Below, one piece after another: positions 1 through 7,975 of a stretch of 64,000 nt of DNA. The DNA is from Actinomycetales bacterium (lineage in GTDB: Bacteria > Actinomycetota > Actinomycetes > Actinomycetales > Cellulomonadaceae). Where the stretch lies: the NCBI GenBank assembly GCA_020444245.1, contig JAHLLI010000006.1, forward strand, positions 124,001-188,000. The letters run 5' to 3'. Position 1 is the stretch's first letter. Every line of letters begins with the position of its first letter. Below the pieces are notes generated by a model. That model was not told the DNA's origin and made no database searches. It worked only from the letters and a program-made list of their open reading frames with translations. The translations under genes and the position numbers were made by a program.

Positions 1-51
1 ACCGGCTCGGCCGTCGGCCGTGAGTCGCACTGAGCGTCGGAGAGGACGAGC

Positions 52-840
52 ATGAACGAGCCGGTCGTCGCTCGCAGCACCGCCCACCTGCGTGCCCTGT
101 GGGCCGCCGACCGACCCGCATACGGGGTGTGGAGCGTCCTGCCCGACCCCACGGTCGCCGAGCTGCTCGGCGCGTCGGCCATGGACTACGTCTGCATCGA
201 CCTGCAGCACGGCGTCGCCACCTACAGCGAGCTGCCGGAGCTGTTGCGCGCGATGCGGGGCTCAGGTCTGGCGCCGATCGTCCGCGTGCCGTGGAACGAG
301 CCCGCAGCGATCATGCGTGCCCTGGACACCGGCGCCGCGGCCGCGCTGGTGCCCATGGTGAACAGCGCTGTCGAGGCTGCGCGCGCGGCGTCCGCGTGCC
401 GGTTCCCGCCGACCGGGGAGCGCAGCTGGGGCCCGATGTGGGGCGACACCCGGTTCGACGGCGCGCTACCGCCGGCCGACCAGGACGCCGCCGCGATGTG
501 CCTGGTGATGGTCGAGACCCAGGCCGGCGTCGACGCGCTCGACGAGATCGTGCGCGTGCCCGGCGTCGACGGCGTCTACATCGGACCCAACGACCTGGCC
601 CTGGGGTGCGGGTACGGGCGTGCGACCTACCGGGACTCACCCGAGGTCGACGCCCTCATCCAGCGGATCGTCGACACCTGCCGTGACGCAGGGATCGTCG
701 CCGGGCTGCACTGCTCGGACCCGGACATGGCGCTGCACTGGGCCGGCCGGGGCGCACGGCTGTTGACCGCCGGCCAGGACACCTCGCTGCTACGGGCGGC
801 GGCGGCCCAGCTGTGGGACGCCGTGGGCGGAGGCCGCTAG
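52..840 (+). CDS. HpcH/HpaI-family aldolase/citrate lyase
   Basis: A 262-aa protein of the HpcH/HpaI class II pyruvate aldolase family, which cleaves or forms 2-keto-3-deoxy acids with a divalent metal. Visible family marks are the DLQHG motif near residues 50-54, a VETQAG segment near 154, and GVYIGPNDLA, the GPxDL signature, near 176-185. Length is normal for HpaI-like enzymes. The ATG is preceded by a GGAGAGGA ribosome site. The stop overlaps by four bases the stop of the convergent downstream gene. No catabolic operon surrounds it, so the substrate (4-hydroxy-2-oxoheptanedioate, 2-keto-3-deoxy-rhamnonate or other) cannot be assigned. Confidence 0.88.
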   Translation: MNEPVVARSTAHLRALWAADRPAYGVWSVLPDPTVAELLGASAMDYVCIDLQHGVATYSELPELLRAMRGSGLAPIVRVPWNEPAAIMRALDTGAAAALVPMVNSAVEAARAASACRFPPTGERSWGPMWGDTRFDGALPPADQDAAAMCLVMVETQAGVDALDEIVRVPGVDGVYIGPNDLALGCGYGRATYRDSPEVDALIQRIVDTCRDAGIVAGLHCSDPDMALHWAGRGARLLTAGQDTSLLRAAAAQLWDAVGGGR

Positions 841-1322
841 AGACCGGCGGCCTCGCGCACGCGTGCCTCGGCGGCGTCGATGACCTCGGCGACGGCCGGA
901 TCGGCCAGGTCCACCCGTCCGTTCCCGATCACCTGGCTGAACAGGGTCCCGTCGGCGGCGCGTCGGAGCACCACGCGCACGTGGCGGTCGCCCGGCACCT
1001 TGACCGTCTCGGCGAGCAGGATCGAGTTCTGCACCCGGTCGTGGACCACGCGGGGCAGGCGGCTGCGTGCCTCGACCACGAACCGCACCGGCTCGGTGCC
1101 GTCGACCCAGCGCACCTCGAGCTCGCCGGTCTCGCCGTCCAGGCTCGCGCCGTCGACGTCCGTCCAGTGCCGGGAGAGCGGGCGACCGCCCTGGAGCACG
1201 TGCAGGCCGTCGCGGGTGGCCACGGCCCAACCGTCCTCGAGCTTGGCGAAGGCCAGCGCGGGCTCGGTCAGGCCGAGCGCGGAGCGCGCCTCGTCGGGCA
1301 CATGCAGGGGCATCCGGACCAT
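837..1322 (-). CDS. conserved hypothetical protein, 161 aa
   Basis: A soluble 161-aa protein with no recognised catalytic motif. The N-terminal half alternates short beta strands and turns (LAFAKLEDGWAVATRDGLHV) and the C-terminal half is charged, with a helix ending in AEVIDAAEARVREAAGL. There is no signal peptide or membrane segment. Its codon use resembles its neighbours and the frame is clean, so it is likely a real gene. It ends tail to tail with the aldolase and lies downstream of the SDR gene on the same strand, 67 bases away. Function unknown. Confidence 0.75.
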   Translation of the reverse strand: MVRMPLHVPDEARSALGLTEPALAFAKLEDGWAVATRDGLHVLQGGRPLSRHWTDVDGASLDGETGELEVRWVDGTEPVRFVVEARSRLPRVVHDRVQNSILLAETVKVPGDRHVRVVLRRAADGTLFSQVIGNGRVDLADPAVAEVIDAAEARVREAAGL

Positions 1323-1389
1323 GACGCCAACCTAACGCGGGCGGGCGGCCGCGCCAGGCGTGGTGGCGCCGGGCGCGGCCGCCGACGCG

Positions 1390-2169
1390 TCACCAGGTCG
1401 AGTCGCCGCGGATGACCACATCGCTGCCGCCGTCGACGAACACCACCTGACCGCACAGGTGCGAGTTCTCCTCGCCGGCGAGCCACGTCAGGAGCCGGGC
1501 CACGACGATCGGCTCGGCGATGCCGTTCAGCGGCATCGGCACCATCTGGAGGAGCTGCTCGCGAGCCTCGGCGGTGGCGATCATGTCCGCGGTCATCGGG
1601 GTCGCGATGATCCCGGGCGCCACCGCGTTGAGCGGGATCGAGACGCCGGCCCACGCGTCGCTCGGCGCGGTGCGCCGCACCCATTGGGCGAACGCCTTCT
1701 TGGTCGAGCTGTAGATCAGCTGGCCGGTGGTCGTGGGGTCCTGGGCCAGGACCTCGGCCCGGGAGAGGGCTGACGCCTCGTCGCCGGCCGTCATCGCGGC
1801 GACAAGCTCGTCGTCGACCGGCATGAGGCTCGCCATCGAGGCCACACCGACCGCCCGCGGTGCGGGCGACGCTGCCAGCATCGGGCGCAGGCCTTCGAGC
1901 GTCGCGACCATGCCGAAGAAGTTCACCGACACGGTCGCCGGGATCGGATGCGCCAGGCCCGCGATGGCGAACACCGCGTCGACCGCGCCCGTGAGGGCAG
2001 CGACGCCGCTGATCAGCCCGGCGCGGCCGTCGGCGGTGGTCAGGTCCACCGTCACGTCCGCGTCGTGCAGGTCGACCCCGATCACCCGCTCGCCGCGGGA
2101 CTCCAGCAGTTCCTTGGTGGCTTTCCCGATGCCCGAAGCGGCGCCGGTGACCACGGATGTGCGTGTCAT
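1390..2169 (-). CDS. SDR-family NAD(P)-dependent oxidoreductase
   Basis: Short-chain dehydrogenase of 259 aa. The Rossmann TGAASGIG motif is at residues 8-15, a catalytic-serine-type VASMAS segment follows mid-protein, and the YSSTK stretch supplies the YxxxK catalytic pair. About 40 residues separate the serine and tyrosine segments, longer than in classical SDRs and like the 3-alpha-hydroxysteroid/carveol dehydrogenase-like branch. The ATG has an AAGGAGG site upstream. Substrate not deducible from context. Confidence 0.88.
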   Translation of the reverse strand: MTRTSVVTGAASGIGKATKELLESRGERVIGVDLHDADVTVDLTTADGRAGLISGVAALTGAVDAVFAIAGLAHPIPATVSVNFFGMVATLEGLRPMLAASPAPRAVGVASMASLMPVDDELVAAMTAGDEASALSRAEVLAQDPTTTGQLIYSSTKKAFAQWVRRTAPSDAWAGVSIPLNAVAPGIIATPMTADMIATAEAREQLLQMVPMPLNGIAEPIVVARLLTWLAGEENSHLCGQVVFVDGGSDVVIRGDSTW

Positions 2170-2266
2170 GCCAACCTCCTTGTTGGGACACCCTGGGGGG
2201 TATGGCCATCGTGCGCCGGGGTGGAGGCGGCGTCAACGGTGCGCGGGCCGGTAGCCTGCCGATCGC

Positions 2267-2340
2267 GGGCCAGTAGCTCAGCCGGTCAGAGCAGCGGACT
2301 CATAATCCGTCGGTCGCGGGTTCGAGCCCCGCCTGGCCCA
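2267..2340 (+). tRNA. tRNA with CAU anticodon (elongator tRNA-Met, or tRNA-Ile2)
   Basis: A 74-nt cloverleaf. The acceptor stem GGGCCAG pairs with CTGGCCC, the D-stem is GCTC/GAGC, the anticodon stem GCGGA/TCCGT encloses loop CTCATAA (anticodon CAT), and the T-arm is GCGGG-TTCGAGC-CCCGC. Discriminator is A and CCA is not encoded. The loop context looks like elongator tRNA-Met. A lysidine-modified tRNA-Ile2 shares the anticodon and cannot be excluded by eye. The acceptor lacks the initiator C1-A72 mismatch, so it is not tRNA-fMet. Confidence 0.95.
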
Positions 2341-2401
2341 CCGCCCGGCGAGGTCGTCGTCCGGGGCACTCCGGAACTGCGCCGTCCTCGGCGGCGTGCG
2401 G

Positions 2402-3358
2402 CTACGCCGACCCGAACGCCCGGTCGAGGGCTTCCTCGGTGAGGGTCCGGCCCAGCGCGATCAGCTCGGTCGCGCGGTGGAAGTCGAAGGTCCTGGCGGC
2501 GTCCCCAGGCACGGTGACCAGCACGTCGGGCGGCAGCACGGCCAGTCGGAAGCGCGTGATCAGCGCCCCCATCGTGTCGAGTGACATCGAGGCGATGTCA
2601 GCGGCACCGAGGCCCGGCGGGGGAGGGTCGAAGGCGGGGACGCCGCCAGGTCCGGTGTCGGTCCTTCCGGCGAAACGGGACATCATCGCCGTGGCGATCT
2701 CGTTCTCCCACACCCCTGCGGCGCTCTTGCGGAAGCGGTCCAGCCACTCGCTCGCAGGGCGCGGTGCCGAGCTCACCTGCGCCGGTGTCCCCGCGGGGTC
2801 CTGGGTCCTGGCTCCGGCGAGCGAGACTGCGACGGTGAAGTCCGCGTCGGCGCCGATCACCGGTTCCATGGGCACGGGGTTCAGCACCCCGCCGTCGACC
2901 AGCAGCCGACCATTGACCATGATCGGGGTGATCGCGCCGGGAATGGCCACCGAGGCCCGGATCGCGACGTCCAGGGGCCCGGAGGTGAACCACACCTCAC
3001 GGCGGGCGCCGATGTCGGTGGCGACTGCGGTGTAGGGGATCGGCAGGTCCTCGATGAGGGTGTCGCCGAGGATCTCGCTCATCCGTGCGATGACCCGTTC
3101 CAGGCGGATCGCGCCGGGTCCGGACAGTGTCGGGTCGAGGAGCCGGAGAAGGTCACGGTGCGTGAGCGAGGTGACCCAGTCCGTGTACTCCTCGAGCTTT
3201 CCCGCGGCGAGCAGGCCGCCGATGACCGAGCCGATCGACGCCCCCGCCACCGCGGTGACCTGGTAGCCGCGCTCGGCGAGGACCTGGGCGACGCCGATGT
3301 GCGCGTAGCCACGCGCCCCGCCAGAACCCAGGACCAGCGCCACACGCTTCCCGCTCAT
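2402..3358 (-). CDS. patatin-like phospholipase family protein (RssA-like)
   Basis: A 318-aa patatin-fold acyl hydrolase. The oxyanion glycine loop GSGGARGYAHIG lies near the N-terminus, the nucleophile elbow is GASIGS (serine of GxSxG), and the dyad aspartate is in LLVDGGVLNP. Proteins of this bacterial NTE/RssA type are cytoplasmic or peripheral membrane lipases of uncertain substrate. No signal peptide is visible. A long perfect hairpin separates it from the upstream gene on the same strand, so it is probably transcribed alone. Confidence 0.9.
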   Translation of the reverse strand: MSGKRVALVLGSGGARGYAHIGVAQVLAERGYQVTAVAGASIGSVIGGLLAAGKLEEYTDWVTSLTHRDLLRLLDPTLSGPGAIRLERVIARMSEILGDTLIEDLPIPYTAVATDIGARREVWFTSGPLDVAIRASVAIPGAITPIMVNGRLLVDGGVLNPVPMEPVIGADADFTVAVSLAGARTQDPAGTPAQVSSAPRPASEWLDRFRKSAAGVWENEIATAMMSRFAGRTDTGPGGVPAFDPPPPGLGAADIASMSLDTMGALITRFRLAVLPPDVLVTVPGDAARTFDFHRATELIALGRTLTEEALDRAFGSA

Positions 3359-3386
3359 CGCCCCAGTATCCGGCCGCCGGCGGCCC

Positions 3387-3433
3387 CGGTCGCGGTGCCG
3401 GCTTCCCCCCTGCGGAAACCGGCACCGCGACCG
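3387..3433 (-). terminator. long GC-rich hairpin, likely terminator
   Basis: A perfect 15-bp inverted repeat (CGGTCGCGGTGCCGG with its complement) around a 17-base loop, in the gap between the stop of the secreted-protein gene upstream and the start of the patatin gene, both on the minus strand. No U-run follows, as is common in actinobacteria. Confidence 0.65.
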
Positions 3434-3507
3434 CGGTCACATACCCTCGGCCGCGACGCGGGTGCGACGTGCGCCGTGCGTGCGTCGGGTCGCGTGGAGG
3501 GTGGTCA

Positions 3508-4230
3508 TCAGAAGTTGTCCGTGGTGTAGGCGCTGCCGAGGACGTTGAGCTGGAGCCAGCAGGTGAGGGACGTCGTCGCGGACGTGCTGAACGTGGCGGT
3601 GTGACGCGCCGTGGCGGGCAGCGAGCCGGACGAGTACTCGCGAGTGATCGCCAGAGACTGGGTGGCACCGCCGTAGGTCGAGGACCACAGGCGCGGGCTC
3701 TGCACGCTGTCGATCCGGCCGCCACCCTGGAAGAGGGTGTAGCCGGCGGTGAAGCCCATCGTGACCAGGCCGTTGGAGCTGCGGACGGCGCAGCCGACGT
3801 AGGTCCGCTGGTAGGTGGTCGAGACCGTGCTCGTGCAGCCGCTGACCGACAGCGGCTCCGGCCCGGTCGCGCGGACCCGGCTCCCGGTGACGTCGCCGGG
3901 TTGCTCGAGGGTCGCGGCCGACACGGATCCGTCGGCGTAGGTCGACACGGTGGTGATCGAGGTCGGCGTGACGGTCTGCGTGACGTCGACGGGCGTGCCG
4001 CCGAAGGAGTCGATCCGCCCACCCGCATCGAGCGTGGCGACCAGGGCGTCCTGGACCGCGTCGTCGACGCCGTAGGCGGTGAGGAAGGTCCGGAACGAAG
4101 CCTCCGCGTCCGGCGTGAGGGCGACCACGCCGGCTCCGTCGTCCGCTGACGCGGTTCCCGGGTCCGCGGTGCCGACGATGCCGCTGACGGCCAGAGCGAT
4201 TGATGCGACGATGGTCGCGGCGCTCGGCAC
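3508..4230 (-). CDS. putative secreted protein, 240 aa
   Basis: Start chosen at the GTG at 4230, because GAGGAGA lies six bases upstream and a signal peptide begins at once (hydrophobic ATIVASIALAVSGIVGTA ending near ADPGTASA). The mature part begins with a helical segment (LTPDAEASFRTFLTAYGVDD) and continues as a beta-rich, Ser/Thr-rich domain with cysteines in VSGCTSTV, VGCAVRSS and LTCWLQ. A longer upstream start would put a charged tail before the signal peptide and is less likely. Family not recognised. Divergent from the DUF2975 gene. Confidence 0.75.
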   Translation of the reverse strand: MPSAATIVASIALAVSGIVGTADPGTASADDGAGVVALTPDAEASFRTFLTAYGVDDAVQDALVATLDAGGRIDSFGGTPVDVTQTVTPTSITTVSTYADGSVSAATLEQPGDVTGSRVRATGPEPLSVSGCTSTVSTTYQRTYVGCAVRSSNGLVTMGFTAGYTLFQGGGRIDSVQSPRLWSSTYGGATQSLAITREYSSGSLPATARHTATFSTSATTSLTCWLQLNVLGSAYTTDNF

Positions 4231-4307
4231 GTGCGGTCTCCTCGGGCCGGAGTGGTGGGCACTGGTCGGACGTGCTGGTGAGTCAGAGCGCCCGGTCACA
4301 GACTGTA

Positions 4308-4335
4308 ATCGACGTCGATAATATCGGCAACGATA
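4308..4335. promoter_or_regulatory. paired palindromes, candidate operator of the XRE regulator
   Basis: An AT-rich patch in the divergent gap contains the perfect palindrome ATCGACGTCGAT (4308-4319) and, three bases on, TATCG-GCAA-CGATA (4322-4335), directly before the AAGGAA ribosome site of the DUF2975 gene. Small XRE regulators encoded with DUF2975 proteins often control their own operon, so this is a plausible operator (inference). Confidence 0.5.
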
Positions 4336-4343
4336 AGGAATCG

Positions 4344-5015
4344 ATGAGTTCGCCCCGTCAACGGCTCGCGGCCACCAGGTCGCGTGCCGCCGCTGCCTGG
4401 CCGACGGCCGTCCACTGGGGTGCCTGGGTGCTGCGGCTCATGGCCCTGGGCATCGGGCTCCTCGGCCTGATCAAGGCGCTGGCCACCATCACCGGCCGCA
4501 GCGTCGTCTGGCTCGTGCTGCCGATCGGTGACCCGCTCCCGCTCCTCGCGCTACCCCAGGTCAACCAGGCCGTGCCCTTCGGCACGTACCTGTACACCAT
4601 CGACCAGCTCCCGGCCTGGTACCGGGTCCTCGCCGCGACGCCGGGCATCGTCGGTGCCGCGGCGCAGGTCGCCGTCGCGCTCCTGGCCGCAACGCTCGTG
4701 CGTGAGATCGCCGCCGGCCGCGCCTTCCAGCCCAAGGCCCGGCGGCGCCTCGTGCTCATCGCCGGCACCTTGATCGTCGGGGGAGTGCTCCAGGCACTGC
4801 TCGACACGGCGGCCGTGGGCGTGCTCGACTACCACACCATGTCGTTCGATCAGACAGGCGCGTGGGGCGGGATCTACGACTCGTACACCATCCTCACGAT
4901 CCACACGCCACGCTGGCCGGTCGCCCAGATCGTGACCGGCGTGGTCACCGCGGTCATCGCCATCGCGTTCCGCGACGCGTCACGGCTCGAGGAGGAGACC
5001 GGCCTTGTCGTCTGA
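4344..5015 (+). CDS. DUF2975 domain-containing membrane protein
   Basis: A 223-aa integral membrane protein with about four hydrophobic segments (starting WGAWVLRLMALGIGLLGLI; later PGIVGAAAQVAVALLAATLV, LVLIAGTLIVGGVLQALL and the C-terminal IVTGVVTAVIAIAF). Start set at ATG 4344 with AAGGAA just upstream; extended frames run into the AT-rich promoter. It overlaps the following XRE regulator by 11 bases, the standard DUF2975-HTH pairing seen in Firmicutes and actinobacteria. The role of such pairs is not well established. Confidence 0.85.
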   Translation: MSSPRQRLAATRSRAAAAWPTAVHWGAWVLRLMALGIGLLGLIKALATITGRSVVWLVLPIGDPLPLLALPQVNQAVPFGTYLYTIDQLPAWYRVLAATPGIVGAAAQVAVALLAATLVREIAAGRAFQPKARRRLVLIAGTLIVGGVLQALLDTAAVGVLDYHTMSFDQTGAWGGIYDSYTILTIHTPRWPVAQIVTGVVTAVIAIAFRDASRLEEETGLVV

Positions 5016-5289
5016 CCCCTCCGAAGCGGCACCCGAGGTGCTCCTCGCACTCGACCAGATCCTGGTGGAGCGCGACATGACGCTCACCGAGCTGTCGCGC
5101 AAGACGGGCATCACGATGGCCAACCTGTCGATCCTCAAGAACAACAAGGCCCGCGCGGTGCGCCTTTCCACCCTCGCCGCGCTGTGTCACGCCCTGGACG
5201 TCACGCCGGGAGAGCTGTTCGTCGTCGAGGATGCGGCACCGGGCCTGAAGCAGAACCCCGCCGCCCACGCATCGGGCCTGCCCGACTAG
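5005..5289 (+). CDS. helix-turn-helix (XRE/Cro-CI) transcriptional regulator
   Basis: A 94-aa protein carrying one Cro/CI HTH: the segments MTLTELSRKTGITMANLSIL and VRLSTLAALCHALDVTPGEL cover residues 28-75. This is the small YozG-like regulator type found with DUF2975 proteins. The start is TTG at 5005, supported by GGAGGAG eight bases upstream inside the preceding gene, giving translational coupling. It probably represses its own operon through the palindromes at 4308-4335 (inference). Confidence 0.88.
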   Translation: MSSDPSEAAPEVLLALDQILVERDMTLTELSRKTGITMANLSILKNNKARAVRLSTLAALCHALDVTPGELFVVEDAAPGLKQNPAAHASGLPD

Positions 5290-5470
5290 CTGCCTGCCGT
5301 AGCCCGACCAGACGCGGCAACGCGGGATCGGCCGGTGACGCACGACCGGCCCCAGGGCGTCCCCGCGAGGCGGACGAGGAACGGATCCCGCCGGCATGCG
5401 ATGGTTGCCCTGTCAGGGGGCCAGGGCAGCGCGCCGTGTCGCCCTCACCTGGTGACATCGAAGGACGCCG

Positions 5471-5650
5471 ATGAGTGAGACGACTGCCGTCCCGCCCGCA
5501 CCGCAGCCCGGAGCCGTCGCCGCGGACGCTCCCCGCCCGGTGGCCAAGAAGCTGATGAGGGGCGCCTTGCTCGTCCTGATCGGCTTCGCGCTGCTGTTCG
5601 GCGCGGTCTACGTCGGGCTGGGGTACGACGTACAGGCGGGGCCCGAGTGA
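5471..5650 (+). CDS. small single-pass membrane protein, 59 aa
   Basis: A short gene starting ATG with GAAGGACG upstream and ending in TGA that overlaps the GTG start of the Nudix gene (GTGA). The N-terminal 25 residues are Pro/Ala-rich, followed by KKLMRG and one membrane helix (ALLVLIGFALLFGAVYVGLG). Coupling with the Nudix gene and a good ribosome site support translation. No family recognised. Confidence 0.65.
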   Translation: MSETTAVPPAPQPGAVAADAPRPVAKKLMRGALLVLIGFALLFGAVYVGLGYDVQAGPE

Positions 5651-6234
5651 CCGACGACCGGCCCGCGGCCGCGACGACCTCCGACCACGTCGCCCGCGCC
5701 CTCGCCGACGACCTCGCGCGGTGGTCCGCGCCCGACGAGCAGACCGAGGCCGTGCGCGCCGGGTGCGCGTCCCTGCTGGCACGCCGTGGCGGTGCGGCGC
5801 TGGTCCGCGACGGCGGCCCCGAGCACGTGACCGCGAGCTGCGTCGTGCTCAGCCCCGATCTGCGCTCGGTCCTGCTGACACTGCACCGCAAGATCGGCCT
5901 GTGGCTCCAGCTCGGCGGGCACCTGGAGGCGGGAGACTGTTCGGCACCGCAGGCGGCCCGGCGCGAGGCGCGCGAGGAGTCCGGCATCGAGGGGCTGGAG
6001 ATCGTCGGAGACCTCCCGATCGACATCGAGTGGCAGGACGTCTCTCGAGCGTTGGCGTGCACGGTGCACTGGGACCTCGGGTACGTCGCAGTCGCCGACC
6101 CCCGTGTGCCAGTCGCGGTCAGCGCGGAGAGCCACCGGCTCCAGTGGTGGCCGGTCGACGACCTCCCCGACCCCGTGCCGATGACCCTGGCGGTCCGGGT
6201 GCAACGCGCGGTGCGCCGGGTGCGCTCCGCCTGA
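5647..6234 (+). CDS. Nudix hydrolase family protein
   Basis: A 195-aa Nudix-fold protein. The Nudix-box region reads GGHLEAGDCSAPQAA followed by RREAREESGI, with the REARE-EESGI core intact; the first conserved acidic position is Asp, as in the GGHLEPGD sub-branch. It hydrolyses a nucleoside diphosphate linked to an unknown moiety. It starts with GTG overlapping the upstream small membrane protein gene. Substrate unknown. Confidence 0.87.
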   Translation: MTDDRPAAATTSDHVARALADDLARWSAPDEQTEAVRAGCASLLARRGGAALVRDGGPEHVTASCVVLSPDLRSVLLTLHRKIGLWLQLGGHLEAGDCSAPQAARREAREESGIEGLEIVGDLPIDIEWQDVSRALACTVHWDLGYVAVADPRVPVAVSAESHRLQWWPVDDLPDPVPMTLAVRVQRAVRRVRSA

Positions 6235-6347
6235 CCCCGGCGCAGGCCGCACCTGTCGCGTGCCTCAGGTGGACCTCGCGGCCAGGGTCAGGCCGACGTT
6301 CACGAGGGGCTGCGTGATCGGCCGCACCGCATCCACCTGGGCTCCGT

Positions 6348-6539
6348 CTACGACCGCGGTCGGTCAGCGCCCCGACGCGCGGCCGTCGCGCGTCGCAGCC
6401 GGAGGACCTCCAGGCGGACGAGGACGGCGACCCGCCGCAGCTGACGGTCCTCGTCGCTGAGCGGGCCTCCCGACCCGTGGGGGAGCGGTGCTGCACGCCC
6501 ATGCGACGGGGCGGCCAGGTGCTCGGCGGGGGTGGTCAC
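6348..6539 (-). CDS. possible small basic protein coupled to the GntR regulator
   Basis: A 63-aa reading frame whose GTG start overlaps the TGA of the GntR regulator (GTGA). The C-terminal half (LSDEDRQLRRVAVLVRLEVL) could form one amphipathic helix and is rich in Arg. The overlap geometry matches real coupled genes elsewhere in this window, but composition alone cannot exclude a chance frame. No family recognised. The rest of 6235-6535 holds no other convincing gene. Confidence 0.35.
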   Translation of the reverse strand: MTTPAEHLAAPSHGRAAPLPHGSGGPLSDEDRQLRRVAVLVRLEVLRLRRATAARRGADRPRS

Positions 6540-6913
6540 TCGGCGGCCCGGGCGTTGGGCGACGCGAGCAGCGCCGAGCGGACGAGGTCCAGCAGGTCGG
6601 GGCCGCTGATGCCCTCCCGGCGTGCGGTGTCGACCAGCTCGCGGGCGATCTCGTCCGTCCGGCCGGGGGAGCGCGTCGGAGCGGTGACCACCGTGCCGAC
6701 CCTCCGGCGGGTGGCCACCTGCCCGGCCGACTCGAGCTCGCGGTACGCACGGGCGACCGTGCCGGGCGCGATGCCCAGGTCGGCGGCCAGCGTCCTTACG
6801 GTGGGCAGCCGCTCGCCCTCACCCAGCGCCCCGGCGGTGATGAGCGCGACCACCTGTGCCCGGATCTGCTCGTACTGCGGCGTGGCCGAGTCCAGGTCGA
6901 CGGTGACCCTCAT
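6536..6913 (-). CDS. GntR-family transcriptional regulator (YtrA-like)
   Basis: A 125-aa regulator with an N-terminal winged helix: PQYEQIRAQVV, then LPTVRTLAADLGIAPGTVAR and AYRELESAGQVATRRRVGT. The C-terminal domain is only about 50 residues, the short form typical of the YtrA subfamily, which usually controls adjacent membrane or ABC transporter genes. ATG 6913 overlaps the stop of the upstream membrane-protein gene (ATGA), so the two are co-transcribed. It likely autoregulates through the palindrome at 7912-7936. Confidence 0.9.
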   Translation of the reverse strand: MRVTVDLDSATPQYEQIRAQVVALITAGALGEGERLPTVRTLAADLGIAPGTVARAYRELESAGQVATRRRVGTVVTAPTRSPGRTDEIARELVDTARREGISGPDLLDLVRSALLASPNARAAE

Positions 6914-7908
6914 GACGGCACCGCCAGCGCATCCGGCGCAGACGCGTCCCGCTGCCCCCTGCGCAGCGGGACGAACGCCATCACGACGCCGGCGAGCAGC
7001 ACGCCGACCGCCAGGACCATGAGCCCGGCGCCGAGATGCTGCTGCGCCGGGGACCCCGTGACGCCGTACCCACCTGACTCGAGGGGGTAGGCGTCGCGGC
7101 CGAGCGCGAGATGCACCCACCCGGCAGCCACCAGGATCCCCGCGGTGCTCACCGCGAGCACCAGCTGGATGCCGCGCGTGACGTGACCCGCGGAGCGCCG
7201 CCGCAGGTGCAGGTCCCAGTCGACCGACACCCCGACGACCGCGGGGCGCAGGGTGATGAGCCGCAGCACGAGCTCGGTGGCCGTGACCGTCGCGACGATC
7301 GCCAAGGACATCGGCAGGCCGTAGTACCAGCCGGGGTAGGGACCGATCGGTCCGGCGAACCTGCCGGTCCCTTGGGTCAGGCTCCGTGGCCCGTCCGCCA
7401 CCAGCGCGAAGACCGCCAGCAGCGCCAGCGCCGTGCCGGCCCAGGCGAACACCATCCTGCGAGGCCAGAGCGGGGTCACGTCGGCGACGGTGCGGCTCAC
7501 CAGCTCGGCTTCGCGGTGCGCACCCGACGGCCGTGGCCAGGTCAGCTGACCGACCGCTTGCGCCACCAGCAGCGACGCGCCTGCCAGCGCGGGCAGCACC
7601 GCCAGCACCCGGCCGTCGCGTGGCCAGACTCCCAGTGCGACGCCACCGAACACCCACGTGAGGAGCACCACCATCACGACGACGCCGATGGTCGAGGCGA
7701 GCGTCGCGTGACGGTTCGCTCGTGCGGCGGCCCGGGACGGCGTCGTGGTCCGGAGCGCGTCCCAGAGCAGCACGCCCAGCACCAGCGCGAGCAGCGCGAT
7801 CACCGCACCGAGGTAGATCGCAGCCCTCGTCCACTCCACGCACGACATCGCACCCGCGCCGCCGATGCAGATGCTGTTCCCGTCGATCCCCACGGTGCCC
7901 CCCGTCAT
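6910..7908 (-). CDS. multi-pass membrane protein of unknown function
   Basis: About 332 aa with roughly seven hydrophobic helices, for example LGAVIALLALVLGVLLW, STIGVVVMVVLLTWVFGGV, VLPALAGASLLVAQAVG, FAWAGTALALLAVFALV, LPMSLAIVATVTATELVL and GLMVLAVGVLLAGVVMAFV. There is no transporter signature. The start is uncertain: ATG 7908 abuts the palindrome and would be nearly leaderless; GTG 7893 has GGGGGG upstream; ATG 7848 is also possible. Followed by the GntR regulator in a two-gene operon; probably the regulated target. Confidence 0.75.
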   Translation of the reverse strand: MTGGTVGIDGNSICIGGAGAMSCVEWTRAAIYLGAVIALLALVLGVLLWDALRTTTPSRAAARANRHATLASTIGVVVMVVLLTWVFGGVALGVWPRDGRVLAVLPALAGASLLVAQAVGQLTWPRPSGAHREAELVSRTVADVTPLWPRRMVFAWAGTALALLAVFALVADGPRSLTQGTGRFAGPIGPYPGWYYGLPMSLAIVATVTATELVLRLITLRPAVVGVSVDWDLHLRRRSAGHVTRGIQLVLAVSTAGILVAAGWVHLALGRDAYPLESGGYGVTGSPAQQHLGAGLMVLAVGVLLAGVVMAFVPLRRGQRDASAPDALAVPS

Positions 7909-7911
7909 TGA

Positions 7912-7936
7912 GCATGCACAATGAACAATTGCATGC
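7912..7936. promoter_or_regulatory. inverted repeat upstream of the membrane protein/GntR operon
   Basis: Perfect 7-bp arms GCATGCA (7912-7918) and TGCATGC (7930-7936) separated by 11 AT-rich bases that contain the direct repeat ACAAT. It sits directly before the operon encoding a YtrA-like regulator, a typical place for its operator. Function inferred from position. Confidence 0.55.
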
Positions 7937-7975
7937 GACACCGGGAGCGTCAAGAACCCTGTCGGCCAGGCGGGG

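Noticed and set aside
2267-2340. tRNA-linked integration site
   Set aside because: No integrase, no repeated tRNA 3' end nearby, and the flanking genes look chromosomal.
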